This document shows, one piece after another, positions 7,292-14,156 of a stretch of DNA of 14,156 nt. A program made the position numbers and the translations under genes. The DNA is from Saprospiraceae bacterium (GTDB lineage Bacteria; Bacteroidota; Bacteroidia; Chitinophagales; Saprospiraceae): NCBI GenBank assembly GCA_014379665.1, contig JACMLK010000455.1, positions 1-14,156 on the forward strand, written 5' to 3'. Below the pieces are notes generated by a model. The model was not told the origin of the DNA and did not search any database. It was given only the letters and a program-made list of their open reading frames with translations. Positions within the stretch are counted from its first letter, which is position 1, and every line of letters begins with the position of its first letter.

Positions 7292-7852
7292 ATGTCAATG
7301 TGTAGAGTATTAATATTCTTAGGGAGTATTGGATTGATATCTTTTGATTTTAATCCGGAAACAGCAGCAACCCAATATATAGAAATGTATAAAGACCTTG
7401 CAGTGGTTGAAATGTACAGGACAGGAATTCCTGCCAGTATTACACTGGCCCAGGGTTTGCACGAGTCATACTATGGAAAGAGCAAACTGGCCACAGAGGC
7501 TAACAATCATTTTGGAATAAAATGTAAAAGTTATTGGTCAGGCAAAACCTTTTATTATAAAGACGATGATTATAACAGTAAAGGTCAACTAATTGAATCT
7601 TGTTTCAGAGCTTATGAATCGGATATTGATTCTTACATAGACCGCTCTAATTATCTTTCGCAAACAGAACGATACAAAGTACTATTCAATTTTGACAAAA
7701 CGGATTACTCCGGGTGGGCATATGGATTGAAATTTTGTGGTTATGCCACAGATGATAAGTATGCAGCTAAGCTTATTGAAAAGATCGAAAAGTACCAATT
7801 ATATGTATATGATACTTCTGAAGACCCATTCAGAATGCTAATTAAAAACTGA
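7292..7852 (+). CDS. Secreted GH73-type glucosaminidase, catalytic domain only
   Basis: Probable peptidoglycan hydrolase and close paralogue of the protein encoded from 2729. The frame is open from TTG at 7283. ATG at 7292 is preferred because it precedes a short hydrophobic leader (VLIFLGSIGLISFDF); ATG at 7298 is also possible. From 7292 it has 186 residues. Motifs: GIPASITLAQGLHES with the likely catalytic Glu E58, ANNHFGIKC at 70-78, IESCFRAYES, TDYSGWAYGLKFCGYAT and terminal YVYD. These align without large gaps to the first copy, for example ANNHFGIKC and IESCFRA are identical. Unlike that copy it has no LysM region and ends about 10 residues after the YVYD motif, so it must reach its substrate without that binding module. 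The N-terminal hydrophobic segment is weak, so secretion is likely but less certain. A possible weak terminator overlaps the stop. Confidence 0.85.
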   Translation: MSMCRVLIFLGSIGLISFDFNPETAATQYIEMYKDLAVVEMYRTGIPASITLAQGLHESYYGKSKLATEANNHFGIKCKSYWSGKTFYYKDDDYNSKGQLIESCFRAYESDIDSYIDRSNYLSQTERYKVLFNFDKTDYSGWAYGLKFCGYATDDKYAAKLIEKIEKYQLYVYDTSEDPFRMLIKN

Positions 7853-7875
7853 TTTTTATCATAAAAATAAAAATC
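7851..7875 (+). terminator. A/T-rich hairpin overlapping the GH73 stop codon
   Basis: GATTTTTAT (7851-7859) and ATAAAAATC (7867-7875) form a perfect 9-bp stem with a 7-nt loop. It begins within the TGA stop. The stem is weak and no T-run follows, so a terminating role is tentative. Confidence 0.3.
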
Positions 7876-7881
7876 GGTGAC

Positions 7882-7915
7882 TTGAATACATAATTTATAA
7901 ATATGATTACCTTCG
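7882..7915 (+). promoter_or_regulatory. Candidate promoter of the pnt operon
   Basis: TACCTTCG at 7908-7915, followed by C, differs by one base from TAnnTTTG. TTG at 7882-7884 lies 23 nt upstream, the same spacing as the promoter inside the glycosylase gene. The start site would fall near 7922, immediately before a perfect inverted repeat. A weaker alternative is TTACTTTG at 7999-8006. Confidence 0.35.
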
Positions 7916-7922
7916 CCACATT

Positions 7923-7963
7923 AATCATAAATATTTAATATGTATAATTAAATATTTATGATT
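7923..7963. repeat. Perfect 17-bp inverted repeat in the pnt leader
   Basis: The arms are 7923-7939 (AATCATAAATATTTAAT) and 7947-7963, its exact reverse complement, with a 7-nt spacer ATGTATA. Only one G/C pair occurs in each arm. It lies in the 198-nt gap before pntAA. It could be a 5' stem-loop of the mRNA if the upstream promoter is right, or a binding site for a dimeric regulator. No homologous copy is seen elsewhere in the window. Confidence 0.75.
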
Positions 7964-8050
7964 GTAATTTATGGCATAAAATTAAATGTTACATAATTTT
8001 ACTTTGTAAAGTAGCTTGCCGAAATATTATAAAATGGATCAGTTAATAGG

Positions 8051-9181
8051 ATGAAGATAGTTGTAACTAAAGAAATCAAAGACGAAGATAAAAGGGTGGC
8101 GATAACTCCGGATACCGTTAAAACCCTTGTCAAAGCCGGATTTGATGTCATGATTGAAAACGGAGCAGGAAGTGAATCTTTCATCAGCGATGAACAATAC
8201 GTAAAGGCAGGTGCAAATATAGTAAGTGGAGCTGCTGACCTGTTGACTCAGGCAGACGTTTTACTTAAAGTCAATCCACCATCTTTAAAAGAAATCGACT
8301 CATTGAAATCCGGATGTGTAGTGATATCGTTCCTGTACGCTTTCAATAACAAAGATATCGTGGATGCACTTGTCCGAAAAAATATATCCGCCTTTTCTAT
8401 GGATGCTGTTCCAAGGACAACAAAGGCACAACGTATGGATGCACTTAGCTCACAGGCCAGTCTGGGAGGATATAAGGCTGTTATGATGGGTGCAAATGCC
8501 TTAGGGAAAATATTTCCACTGATGATGACGGCAGCCGGCACTATTACTCCTGCCAAGACTTTGATCTTTGGAGCGGGGGTAGCCGGATTACAGGCTTTGG
8601 CAACTGCTAAAAGACTTGGATCAGTAGTGGAAGTCACAGATATCAGACCTGGAACAAAGGAAGAAGTGGAGTCCATTGGTGGAAGGTTTCTGCAGGTGGA
8701 AGGTGACGACAGCGTAAAAGTGGAGGGTGGCTATGTGAAAGAAGTCTCGGAAGAATATCTCAGGAAACAAAAAGAAATGATCAACAAACACGTTGCAGAT
8801 GCAGATCTGGTCATTACTACAGCCGCTGTGCTTGGTAGAAAATCTCCTGTCCTTATTTCAGCTGAAATGGTGGAAACCATGAAAACAGGAGCTGTGATAG
8901 TTGACCTTGCAGCTGAAAGTGGAGGAAACTGCGCTTTGACTCAGGTTGGCAAAACCATAATACACAATGGCGTAACCATCATTGGTGAACGCAATTTGCC
9001 GGGATTACTTCCACAAAATTCAAGTGAAATGTACTCCCGCAATATCTCAACGCTCTTTTTATACCTGGCAGACAATGAAGGTTTTAAGTGGGATCTGCAG
9101 GATGAAATCACCAAAGGGTGTCTGATCACTCATAAAGGTGAGATTGTACACGAAGCGACAAAAACATTGTTTAACACATAA
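8051..9181 (+). CDS. pntAA: NAD(P) transhydrogenase subunit alpha part 1 (NAD(H)-binding domain I)
   Basis: Soluble NAD(H)-binding subunit of the proton-translocating transhydrogenase, which uses the proton gradient to reduce NADP+ with NADH. The 376-residue length suits a stand-alone PntAA (about 380). It opens with the alanine-dehydrogenase/PNT N-terminal domain (KEIKDEDKRVAITPDTVKTL at 7-26). The segment KAQRMDALSSQASLGGYKAV at 125-144 matches the conserved loop that contacts nicotinamide. The Rossmann fold carries GAGVAGLQA at 174-182 followed by the acidic EVTD, typical for NAD(H). The late motif IGERNLPGLLPQNSSEMYSR is also characteristic. The protein ends without membrane segments, so this is the three-gene form of the enzyme. 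ATG at 8051 is the natural start; AATAGG directly before it is too close to be a normal ribosome site. It is the first gene of pntAA-pntAB-pntB. Confidence 0.96.
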   Translation: MKIVVTKEIKDEDKRVAITPDTVKTLVKAGFDVMIENGAGSESFISDEQYVKAGANIVSGAADLLTQADVLLKVNPPSLKEIDSLKSGCVVISFLYAFNNKDIVDALVRKNISAFSMDAVPRTTKAQRMDALSSQASLGGYKAVMMGANALGKIFPLMMTAAGTITPAKTLIFGAGVAGLQALATAKRLGSVVEVTDIRPGTKEEVESIGGRFLQVEGDDSVKVEGGYVKEVSEEYLRKQKEMINKHVADADLVITTAAVLGRKSPVLISAEMVETMKTGAVIVDLAAESGGNCALTQVGKTIIHNGVTIIGERNLPGLLPQNSSEMYSRNISTLFLYLADNEGFKWDLQDEITKGCLITHKGEIVHEATKTLFNT

Positions 9182-9234
9182 ATATTATAATCTATTTTCA
9201 ATAATCGGGAATAGGAATCTTAAATTTCATCAAT

Positions 9235-9522
9235 ATGACCGTAGAATATTTAATTGCGCTCTTTTATATCCTCATACTTGCAAGTTATTGCGGATTTGAG
9301 CTGATCTCAAAAATTCCTCCAACACTTCACACCCCACTGATGTCAGGTTCAAATGCAATTTCAGGTATTACTATTGTTGGTTCCATCCTTTGCTGTAATC
9401 AGTTGGGATATACGGGTGCAAGTAAAATCATGGGCATGGTAGCCGTCATTCTTGCCATGATCAATGTAGTCGGAGGATATGCAGTCACCGACAGAATGTT
9501 AAAGATGTTTAAAAAACAATAA
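9235..9522 (+). CDS. pntAB: NAD(P) transhydrogenase subunit alpha part 2 (membrane domain)
   Basis: Small 95-residue inner-membrane subunit that supplies the first three helices of domain II. Hydrophobic segments lie at about 4-22, 46-60 and 64-84. The diagnostic segment IPPTLHTPLMSGSNAISGI at 27-45 matches the family. The position that carries the proton-channel histidine in Thermus-type alpha2 subunits is S43 here, as in E. coli PntA. The gene follows pntAA after 53 nt, and its TAA shares one base with the pntB ATG (TAATG), a standard coupling arrangement. Confidence 0.95.
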   Translation: MTVEYLIALFYILILASYCGFELISKIPPTLHTPLMSGSNAISGITIVGSILCCNQLGYTGASKIMGMVAVILAMINVVGGYAVTDRMLKMFKKQ

Positions 9523-10922
9523 TGAGCTATTCAGATATACTTATAAAATCAGCCTATCTTTTAGGAGCAATATTGTTCATCATCGGTATCAAACGGATGA
9601 ATAAACCTGCCACTGCCCGTAGGGGTAATCAGGTATCAGCAATAGGAATGTTGATTGCAATTGTAGTGACCTTATTACAACTCCAGATTATCACTCTTCC
9701 GGAAGTCATGATTTGTATAGCCATAGGTTCAGGTATCGGATATTATGTAGCGTATAAGGTTAAGATGACTCAGATGCCTGAAATGGTAGCGCTCTTTAAT
9801 GGATTTGGCGGACTGGCTTCATTGGGTGTGGGATTGTCAGATTATTGGTTCAAATCTATTGAAAATGGAATGGTTATCGACAATATTACCTTAGTAAGTA
9901 TATTATTATCTGTACTTATTGGCGGGGTCACGTTTACCGGTTCCTATATTGCTTTTGCAAAACTAAACGGGCGTATCAGTGGAAATGCCATTGTTTTTAA
10001 AGGTCAGCATATATTAAATCTCCTGTTACTTTTGGCTTCATGTGTTGCAGGAGGCTTTGTAATGTGGCAACAGGACATGATTCTTGGTATGTATATATTG
10101 GCAGCTATCTCACTGCTCCTGGGTGTACTGGTTGTAATCCCAATAGGAGGTGCTGATATGCCTGTAGTCATTTCACTTCTAAATTCCTATTCCGGTATGG
10201 CGGCCTGTGCCACGGGTTTTGTGCTCAACAATTATATGTTGATTGTGGCAGGAGCATTAGTTGGTTCATCAGGAATCATTTTAACCGATATTATGTGCAA
10301 AGGAATGAACCGTTCATTGTTGAATGTTGTGATGGGAGGGTTCGGCCAGACATCGGCTACTGCCGTTACGGTGGGAGGTAAATCCGACCTGGTTGTCAAA
10401 GAAGTGGGTGTGGAAGAAGCAGCCATTTTGTTTGAAAGTGCATCATCAGTGGTCATTGTTCCCGGTTATGGTATGGCCGTTGCGCAAGCCCAGCATATCA
10501 TAAAGGAATTGATGGAACTCCTGTTGAAAAAAAATATCAATGTACGATTTGCCATCCATCCGGTAGCAGGTAGAATGCCCGGCCATATGAATGTATTGCT
10601 GGCAGAAGCCAATGTTCCCTACGATAGACTGCTCGAACCCGATCAGATCGATGATGATCTGTCCAACACTGATATCGTTTTTATTGTTGGGGCCAATGAT
10701 GTAGTTAATCCTGCTGCAAGACATGATAAATCTTCTCCTATCTACGGTATGCCTATCATCAATGCCGATAAAGCCAAAACTGTCATCGTCAGTAAACGTA
10801 GTATGGCATCCGGATATGCAGGTATAGAAAATGAATTATTTGGTTACCCCAATTGTCTGATGCTATTTGGTGATGCTAAAGCTACTTTGACAAAGGTAGT
10901 AAATGAAATAAAGGAAATGTGA
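9522..10922 (+). CDS. pntB: NAD(P) transhydrogenase subunit beta (membrane domain II and NADP(H) domain III)
   Basis: The beta subunit is 466 residues, the normal full length. The first 270 or so residues hold the membrane helices of domain II, including KMTQMPEMVALFNGFGG at 81-97 and IGGADMPVVISLLNSYSG at 208-225. The C-terminal NADP(H)-binding domain III has GYGMAVAQAQ at 315-324, HPVAGRMPGHMNVLLAEA at 346-363, GANDVVNPAAR at 390-400 and KRSMASGYAG at 425-434. All match the canonical enzyme. The residue aligned with E. coli PntB His91 is N93, and the one aligned with Asn222 is N221. Translation starts within the pntAB stop. It faces the tmk-type gene, with a possible bidirectional terminator at the shared end. 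Confidence 0.97.
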   Translation: MSYSDILIKSAYLLGAILFIIGIKRMNKPATARRGNQVSAIGMLIAIVVTLLQLQIITLPEVMICIAIGSGIGYYVAYKVKMTQMPEMVALFNGFGGLASLGVGLSDYWFKSIENGMVIDNITLVSILLSVLIGGVTFTGSYIAFAKLNGRISGNAIVFKGQHILNLLLLLASCVAGGFVMWQQDMILGMYILAAISLLLGVLVVIPIGGADMPVVISLLNSYSGMAACATGFVLNNYMLIVAGALVGSSGIILTDIMCKGMNRSLLNVVMGGFGQTSATAVTVGGKSDLVVKEVGVEEAAILFESASSVVIVPGYGMAVAQAQHIIKELMELLLKKNINVRFAIHPVAGRMPGHMNVLLAEANVPYDRLLEPDQIDDDLSNTDIVFIVGANDVVNPAARHDKSSPIYGMPIINADKAKTVIVSKRSMASGYAGIENELFGYPNCLMLFGDAKATLTKVVNEIKEM

Positions 10923-10949
10923 TAATTATTTGAGAACCAGAACCCCAAT

Positions 10950-10969
10950 AAAAAACGTTAAGGTTTTTT
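10950..10969. terminator. Possible bidirectional terminator between pntB and the convergent tmk-type gene
   Basis: AAAAAAC (10950-10956) pairs with GTTTTTT (10963-10969) around a GTTAAG loop. Each strand therefore has a stem ending in a run of T. It overlaps the last codons and the stop of the tmk-type gene. The low GC content of the stem makes efficiency uncertain. Confidence 0.4.
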
Positions 10970-11596
10970 CTTTACCACCATATCTGCAATCTCGCTCCAT
11001 ATTTCTTCTCCTATATGTTCCGGGGGACGGTTGCCATCGGTAATAAATACTTTTTCTTCATGTTGGAGGAGACGAAAAGCTTCCAGATATTTTTCCCTGA
11101 CATTGATAAGGTTTTCAAGTGTTTCATACATTTCTTTGGTATTTCTACCTTTATTTATTCTTTCCATGCTTTCCTCTGGCAAAATGTCAATATATATATT
11201 GAGGTCAGGACGAAGTATGACAGCACTTAATGCATTAGCCTTAATGACCCAATCCATATCGATGTACACACTGTGGTATGCATAAGATGAAAAATAATAT
11301 CTGTCTGTAATGACAGTATATCCATCTTCCAGCTTTTTAAGAATGCCATCCTGACGGTCTAACAGATGATTAAGTCTGTCAGCTACAAACAGGGCAGCTA
11401 TCACTCTTTGATCACCTTCGGTGCGGTGATTAAAAATATCCCTTATCAAACTTCCAATCCGGCTGTCAGTAGGTTCAAAAGTAGCATATACCTTATGACC
11501 GCTTTGTACCAGTCGGTCAGTCAACATTTTTACCTGAGTGCTTTTGCCACTTCCATCTAGTCCCTCAAAAGCAATAAAAAGATTTTGTTTCTCCAT
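10958..11596 (-). CDS. tmk: dTMP kinase family protein (thymidylate kinase)
   Basis: Predicted cytoplasmic kinase phosphorylating dTMP to dTDP for DNA synthesis; 212 residues, normal for the family. The P-loop is EGLDGSGKST at 11-20. DRYYFSSYAYHS at 98-109 is the DRY/F-type motif, and the lid region is SMERINKGRNTKEMYE at 143-158, with arginines in the lid. The usual bacterial TREPGGTPxGE motif is replaced by TFEPTDSRIGSLIRD at 39-53, a form known in some archaeal-type and other thymidylate kinases. The family assignment is secure, but the exact nucleotide preference is less so. Start ATG at 11596, with an A/T-rich leader. It is convergent with pntB and divergent from the metallophosphoesterase gene, separated by 193 nt in which no further gene is seen. 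Confidence 0.87.
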   Translation of the reverse strand: MEKQNLFIAFEGLDGSGKSTQVKMLTDRLVQSGHKVYATFEPTDSRIGSLIRDIFNHRTEGDQRVIAALFVADRLNHLLDRQDGILKKLEDGYTVITDRYYFSSYAYHSVYIDMDWVIKANALSAVILRPDLNIYIDILPEESMERINKGRNTKEMYETLENLINVREKYLEAFRLLQHEEKVFITDGNRPPEHIGEEIWSEIADMVVKKKP

Positions 11597-11789
11597 TTTA
11601 ATACCATTCCCTATTTTAAAATCAGTTTGATGCAGAGTGCTAAAGTTATACTTATTTTAATAAGATTTTTAATTTTAACCTTCAGACCTCATTTTTAGTG
11701 CTCAATTTCAATTACTTTAATAATTACCACATATTTCAACAATCCCTTTTAATTTTCATTAATAAGAAGGTAAAATTATAAACACCAAT

Positions 11790-13064
11790 ATGGGCAGGGC
11801 AGTTTTCATATCAATTTTTGTTGTCACCTTCATTCTCCTTGATATATACACATTCCATGGAATGAAAAGCATATTGGGGCATGGCAGAGGTTCAAAGTTG
11901 TTCGTATGGGTATATGTAGCTATCAGTTGTTTTGGTTATTTTTCTGCTATCCAGTTGTATTTGTACTTTATTAACGGAATGGGAGGTGTCAAGACAGAGT
12001 TATTTAATTTTATGAGTGGGTTTGTATTTACTCTGCTTATTACTAAATTATTATTTTCCTCCATTCTTTTGGTGCAGGATGTATTTCGACTTTTGATTGG
12101 TTCTTTTCATTATATTTTAAGTTTATTAAATATTACAAATGCTCAAGATATCCCCTTTATTCCTGAACGACGAAGATTTGTTGCTACAGCGGGTACCCTG
12201 ATTGCAGGTATTCCATTTTTCAGTATGCTTTATGGAATCACGAAGGGTAAATATCAATATACGGTAGAAAAAATCACCCTGACGTTTAAGGACCTTCCCA
12301 AAAATTTTGATGGATTCAGATTGGTACAGATATCAGATATTCATTCCGGAAGTTTTGATAATAAAGATAAAATAATACCTGGTATTGAAATGATCAACGC
12401 TTTGAAACCTGATATTGTATGCTTTACCGGTGATTTGGTCAATTCCGAAAAAGAAGAAATTGATCCGTATATTGACATATTTTCAAAGATAGAAGCCAGG
12501 TATGGTAAATATGCTATACTTGGAAATCATGATTATTACGGAAGTTATAACAGATCGGATTCAAATGCCGAACAATTATATTTTAATGACTTCTTCAACA
12601 GATATACAAAAATGGGTTTTGATCTCCTCAATAATGCAAAAAGAAGTATTTCAATAGGTGGTGAATCCATTAATCTGATCGGTGTTGAAAACTGGGGTGC
12701 GGGGCGATGGTTTCCCAAGAAAGGGGATTTAAATCTCGCTACAACAGAAGTTAATAGTGATGATTTTAATATTTTGTTATCACACGATCCTACTCATTGG
12801 GATGAAAAAGTACTTAGTTATCAAAAGCACATACATCTGACCCTAAGTGGACATACCCATGGATTCCAGTTTGGATTTCAGTTACCCGGTTTCAAGTGGA
12901 GTCCTGCACAATATCGCTATAAACGATGGTTGGGCCTTTACGAAGAAAACGAAAAATTTCTTTACATAAACCGGGGATTTGGTTTTCTGGGATTTCCAGG
13001 ACGTGTTGGCATGTGGCCTGAAATCACATTAATAGAGTTAAAAAGAAGTAACTTAACAGGTTAG
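11790..13064 (+). CDS. Membrane-anchored calcineurin-like metallophosphoesterase (YkuE-like)
   Basis: A 424-residue protein with an N-terminal membrane part and a C-terminal phosphoesterase domain. Hydrophobic segments lie near 3-22, 38-60, 74-98 and 131-150. The metal-binding motifs are complete: VQISDIHSG at 179-187 (D183, H185), FTGDLVN at 212-218 (D215), ILGNHDYYG at 243-251 (N246, H247), LLSHDPTHW at 329-337 (H332) and LSGHTHGFQFG at 352-362 (H355, H357). The arrangement matches YkuE-type enzymes, whose physiological substrates are mostly unknown; some act on phospholipid-linked or UDP-linked substrates. The segment ERRRFVATAGTLIAGIPF, just before the last hydrophobic stretch, looks like a twin-arginine signal placed internally. 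The ATG at 11790 is the natural start; AAGAAGG upstream is about 20 nt away and too far for a normal ribosome site. meaB follows after 33 nt but has its own promoter. Confidence 0.9.
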   Translation: MGRAVFISIFVVTFILLDIYTFHGMKSILGHGRGSKLFVWVYVAISCFGYFSAIQLYLYFINGMGGVKTELFNFMSGFVFTLLITKLLFSSILLVQDVFRLLIGSFHYILSLLNITNAQDIPFIPERRRFVATAGTLIAGIPFFSMLYGITKGKYQYTVEKITLTFKDLPKNFDGFRLVQISDIHSGSFDNKDKIIPGIEMINALKPDIVCFTGDLVNSEKEEIDPYIDIFSKIEARYGKYAILGNHDYYGSYNRSDSNAEQLYFNDFFNRYTKMGFDLLNNAKRSISIGGESINLIGVENWGAGRWFPKKGDLNLATTEVNSDDFNILLSHDPTHWDEKVLSYQKHIHLTLSGHTHGFQFGFQLPGFKWSPAQYRYKRWLGLYEENEKFLYINRGFGFLGFPGRVGMWPEITLIELKRSNLTG

Positions 13065-13071
13065 TTTTCTT

Positions 13072-13079
13072 TACCTTTG
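13072..13079 (+). promoter_or_regulatory. Canonical Bacteroidota -7 promoter box for the meaB-type gene
   Basis: TACCTTTG followed by C is a full match to TAnnTTTG and lies 18 nt before the ATG at 13098, so the leader would be about 10 nt. No convincing -33 TTTG is present. It lies 7 nt past the metallophosphoesterase stop and supports separate transcription of the GTPase gene. Confidence 0.5.
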
Positions 13080-13097
13080 CTTTATAACGAAAGATAT

Positions 13098-14153
13098 ATG
13101 GGCAACTCTGACAACATTACCCCAATCGTCAATCCTTCTTATTCATTATTTCCAAAAGAAGTAAAACCCCTTTCTTATTATATCAAAGGATTGGAGCGAC
13201 ATGACCGGTATGTGTTGAGTGAGAGCATTACATTGCTCGAAAGTAGCAACCATAAAAAAAGAAAACTTGCCGAAGAAATTATCCAAAATTTGAGCACAAA
13301 TTATCCGGGTACCATCAGATTGGGAATTACCGGAGCGCCCGGAGTGGGGAAAAGTACTTTTATAGAGTCTTTGGGATTGTTTCTTATACATAAAGGACAC
13401 AGACCAGCCATACTTGCCATTGATCCTTCAAGTCAAAAATCAAAGGGCAGCATCCTCGGCGATAAAACAAGAATGGATCAGCTAGCCGCACACCCGAATG
13501 CTTTCATAAGACCAACAGCAGCCGGGAGTGTTTTGGGAGGTACCGCATCCAACACCAAGGAATCTATTCTGGTCTGCGAAGCAGCAGGATTTGACTTTAT
13601 CCTTGTGGAGACAGTGGGGGTTGGTCAATCCGAAACGGAAGTAGACAATATTACGGACGTCAATATATTACTTTTACAACCGGGGGCGGGAGACGATATT
13701 CAGGGTATAAAGAGGGGGATTATAGAAAATGCGGATATTTTTATAATTAGTAAAGCAGATGGTTTGTTGAATAATTTTGCTGAAAAGACAAAAACTGATT
13801 ATAAAAGTGCTGTTCAATTACTTCATCATCCTATAGATGGTTGGGAATACCCCATACTTCTTTGTTCCGCCATCGAAAACAGAGGAATTGAAGACATTTA
13901 TAATGAAATATTAAAATACTGTGCACTCACAAAAGCAAAAGGATTTTTTTATGAACATAGACGATTGCAGGAGTTAAAATGGTTTGACAAAAGAACCGGC
14001 CAAATGATTCAGGAACTGATTTTAAAAAATAAAATGGTCAGGAAGACCTATAATTCATTATTGAATTTACTGGGAAAACAAACTATTAATACATCTACTG
14101 CGTTAATTCAAATGGAAAAGGTACTGTCTGCCGTATTAAAAACAGAAAAATAG
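13098..14153 (+). CDS. meaB: MeaB/ArgK-type G3E GTPase (methylmalonyl-CoA mutase-associated)
   Basis: GTPase chaperone that protects and gates cofactor loading of B12-dependent methylmalonyl-CoA mutase. The frame is open from TTG at 13077, but ATG at 13098 follows a canonical promoter and gives 351 residues, close to the usual 320-350. Motifs: Walker A GITGAPGVGKSTF at 76-88, LAIDPSSQKSKGSILGDKTR at 106-125 (outline of the conserved loop), Walker B/switch ILVETVGVGQSETEVD at 168-183, and LLLQPGAGDDIQGIKRGI at 191-208. The base-recognition motif is SKAD at 218-221 instead of the usual NKAD. The C-terminal helical dimerisation arm (about 285-345) is present. No mutase gene is visible in this window, so the partner must be elsewhere. 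Confidence 0.93.
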   Translation: MGNSDNITPIVNPSYSLFPKEVKPLSYYIKGLERHDRYVLSESITLLESSNHKKRKLAEEIIQNLSTNYPGTIRLGITGAPGVGKSTFIESLGLFLIHKGHRPAILAIDPSSQKSKGSILGDKTRMDQLAAHPNAFIRPTAAGSVLGGTASNTKESILVCEAAGFDFILVETVGVGQSETEVDNITDVNILLLQPGAGDDIQGIKRGIIENADIFIISKADGLLNNFAEKTKTDYKSAVQLLHHPIDGWEYPILLCSAIENRGIEDIYNEILKYCALTKAKGFFYEHRRLQELKWFDKRTGQMIQELILKNKMVRKTYNSLLNLLGKQTINTSTALIQMEKVLSAVLKTEK

Positions 14154-14156
14154 GAA

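Noticed and set aside
7923..7963. Inverted repeat as a mobile-element end or integron site
   Set aside because: No transposase, second copy, target duplication or integrase is present in the window.
8248..8676. Minus-strand open frame of 142 codons inside pntAA
   Set aside because: It is antisense to the NAD-binding fold and has no independent support.
11641..11648. TAACTTTA box on the minus strand as a tmk promoter
   Set aside because: It mismatches the consensus at the key final G and has no -33 element, so it is too weak to annotate.
1..14156. A defence, secretion or biosynthetic gene cluster
   Set aside because: All genes can be assigned to separate housekeeping or envelope families, and no co-oriented block of unknown genes is present.

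Overview
This 14.2 kb window looks like an ordinary chromosomal stretch of a low-GC member of the Bacteroidota, most likely in or near the Saprospiria/Chitinophagia/Sphingobacteriia. The taxonomic call is an inference. It rests on a MalQ with two N-terminal starch-binding domains, a choice-of-anchor-B secreted protein, several promoters of the Bacteroidota type (TAnnTTTG), A/T-rich leaders with almost no Shine-Dalgarno sequences, and a three-gene transhydrogenase. No tRNA, rRNA, CRISPR array, insertion sequence, phage gene or defence gene was recognised.

Layout. (1) 1-2581, minus strand: a DUF937 protein with two calcium-loop-like motifs, followed by a partial malQ that runs off the left edge. 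(2) 2729-4561, plus strand: a secreted GH73-type glucosaminidase with LysM-like repeats, directly abutting rluF (23S rRNA pseudouridine synthase). (3) 4567-5587, minus strand: an AlkA-type DNA glycosylase followed by a DUF486 membrane-protein gene that is split by one in-frame TAG and is annotated as a pseudogene. (4) 5636-7852, plus strand: a secreted choice-of-anchor-B protein with a repeated C-terminus, then a second GH73 protein that is a paralogue of the first but lacks LysM. (5) 8051-10922, plus strand: the proton-translocating transhydrogenase operon pntAA-pntAB-pntB, preceded by a leader with a perfect 17-bp inverted repeat. (6) 10958-11596, minus strand: a thymidylate kinase-type gene, convergent with pntB. 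(7) 11790-14153, plus strand: a membrane-anchored metallophosphoesterase, then a MeaB/ArgK-type GTPase with its own canonical promoter.

The genes mostly serve separate housekeeping roles: glucan metabolism, peptidoglycan turnover, rRNA modification, alkylation repair, NADPH supply, dTTP synthesis and B12-mutase maintenance. I see no convincing new multi-gene system. The points most worth a second look are the interrupted DUF486 gene, the apparent lack of any of the three known proton-channel histidines in the transhydrogenase membrane domain, the hairpin at the presumed start of the pnt transcript, the three-fold repeat ending the choice-of-anchor-B protein, and a changed G4 motif in the MeaB-type GTPase.
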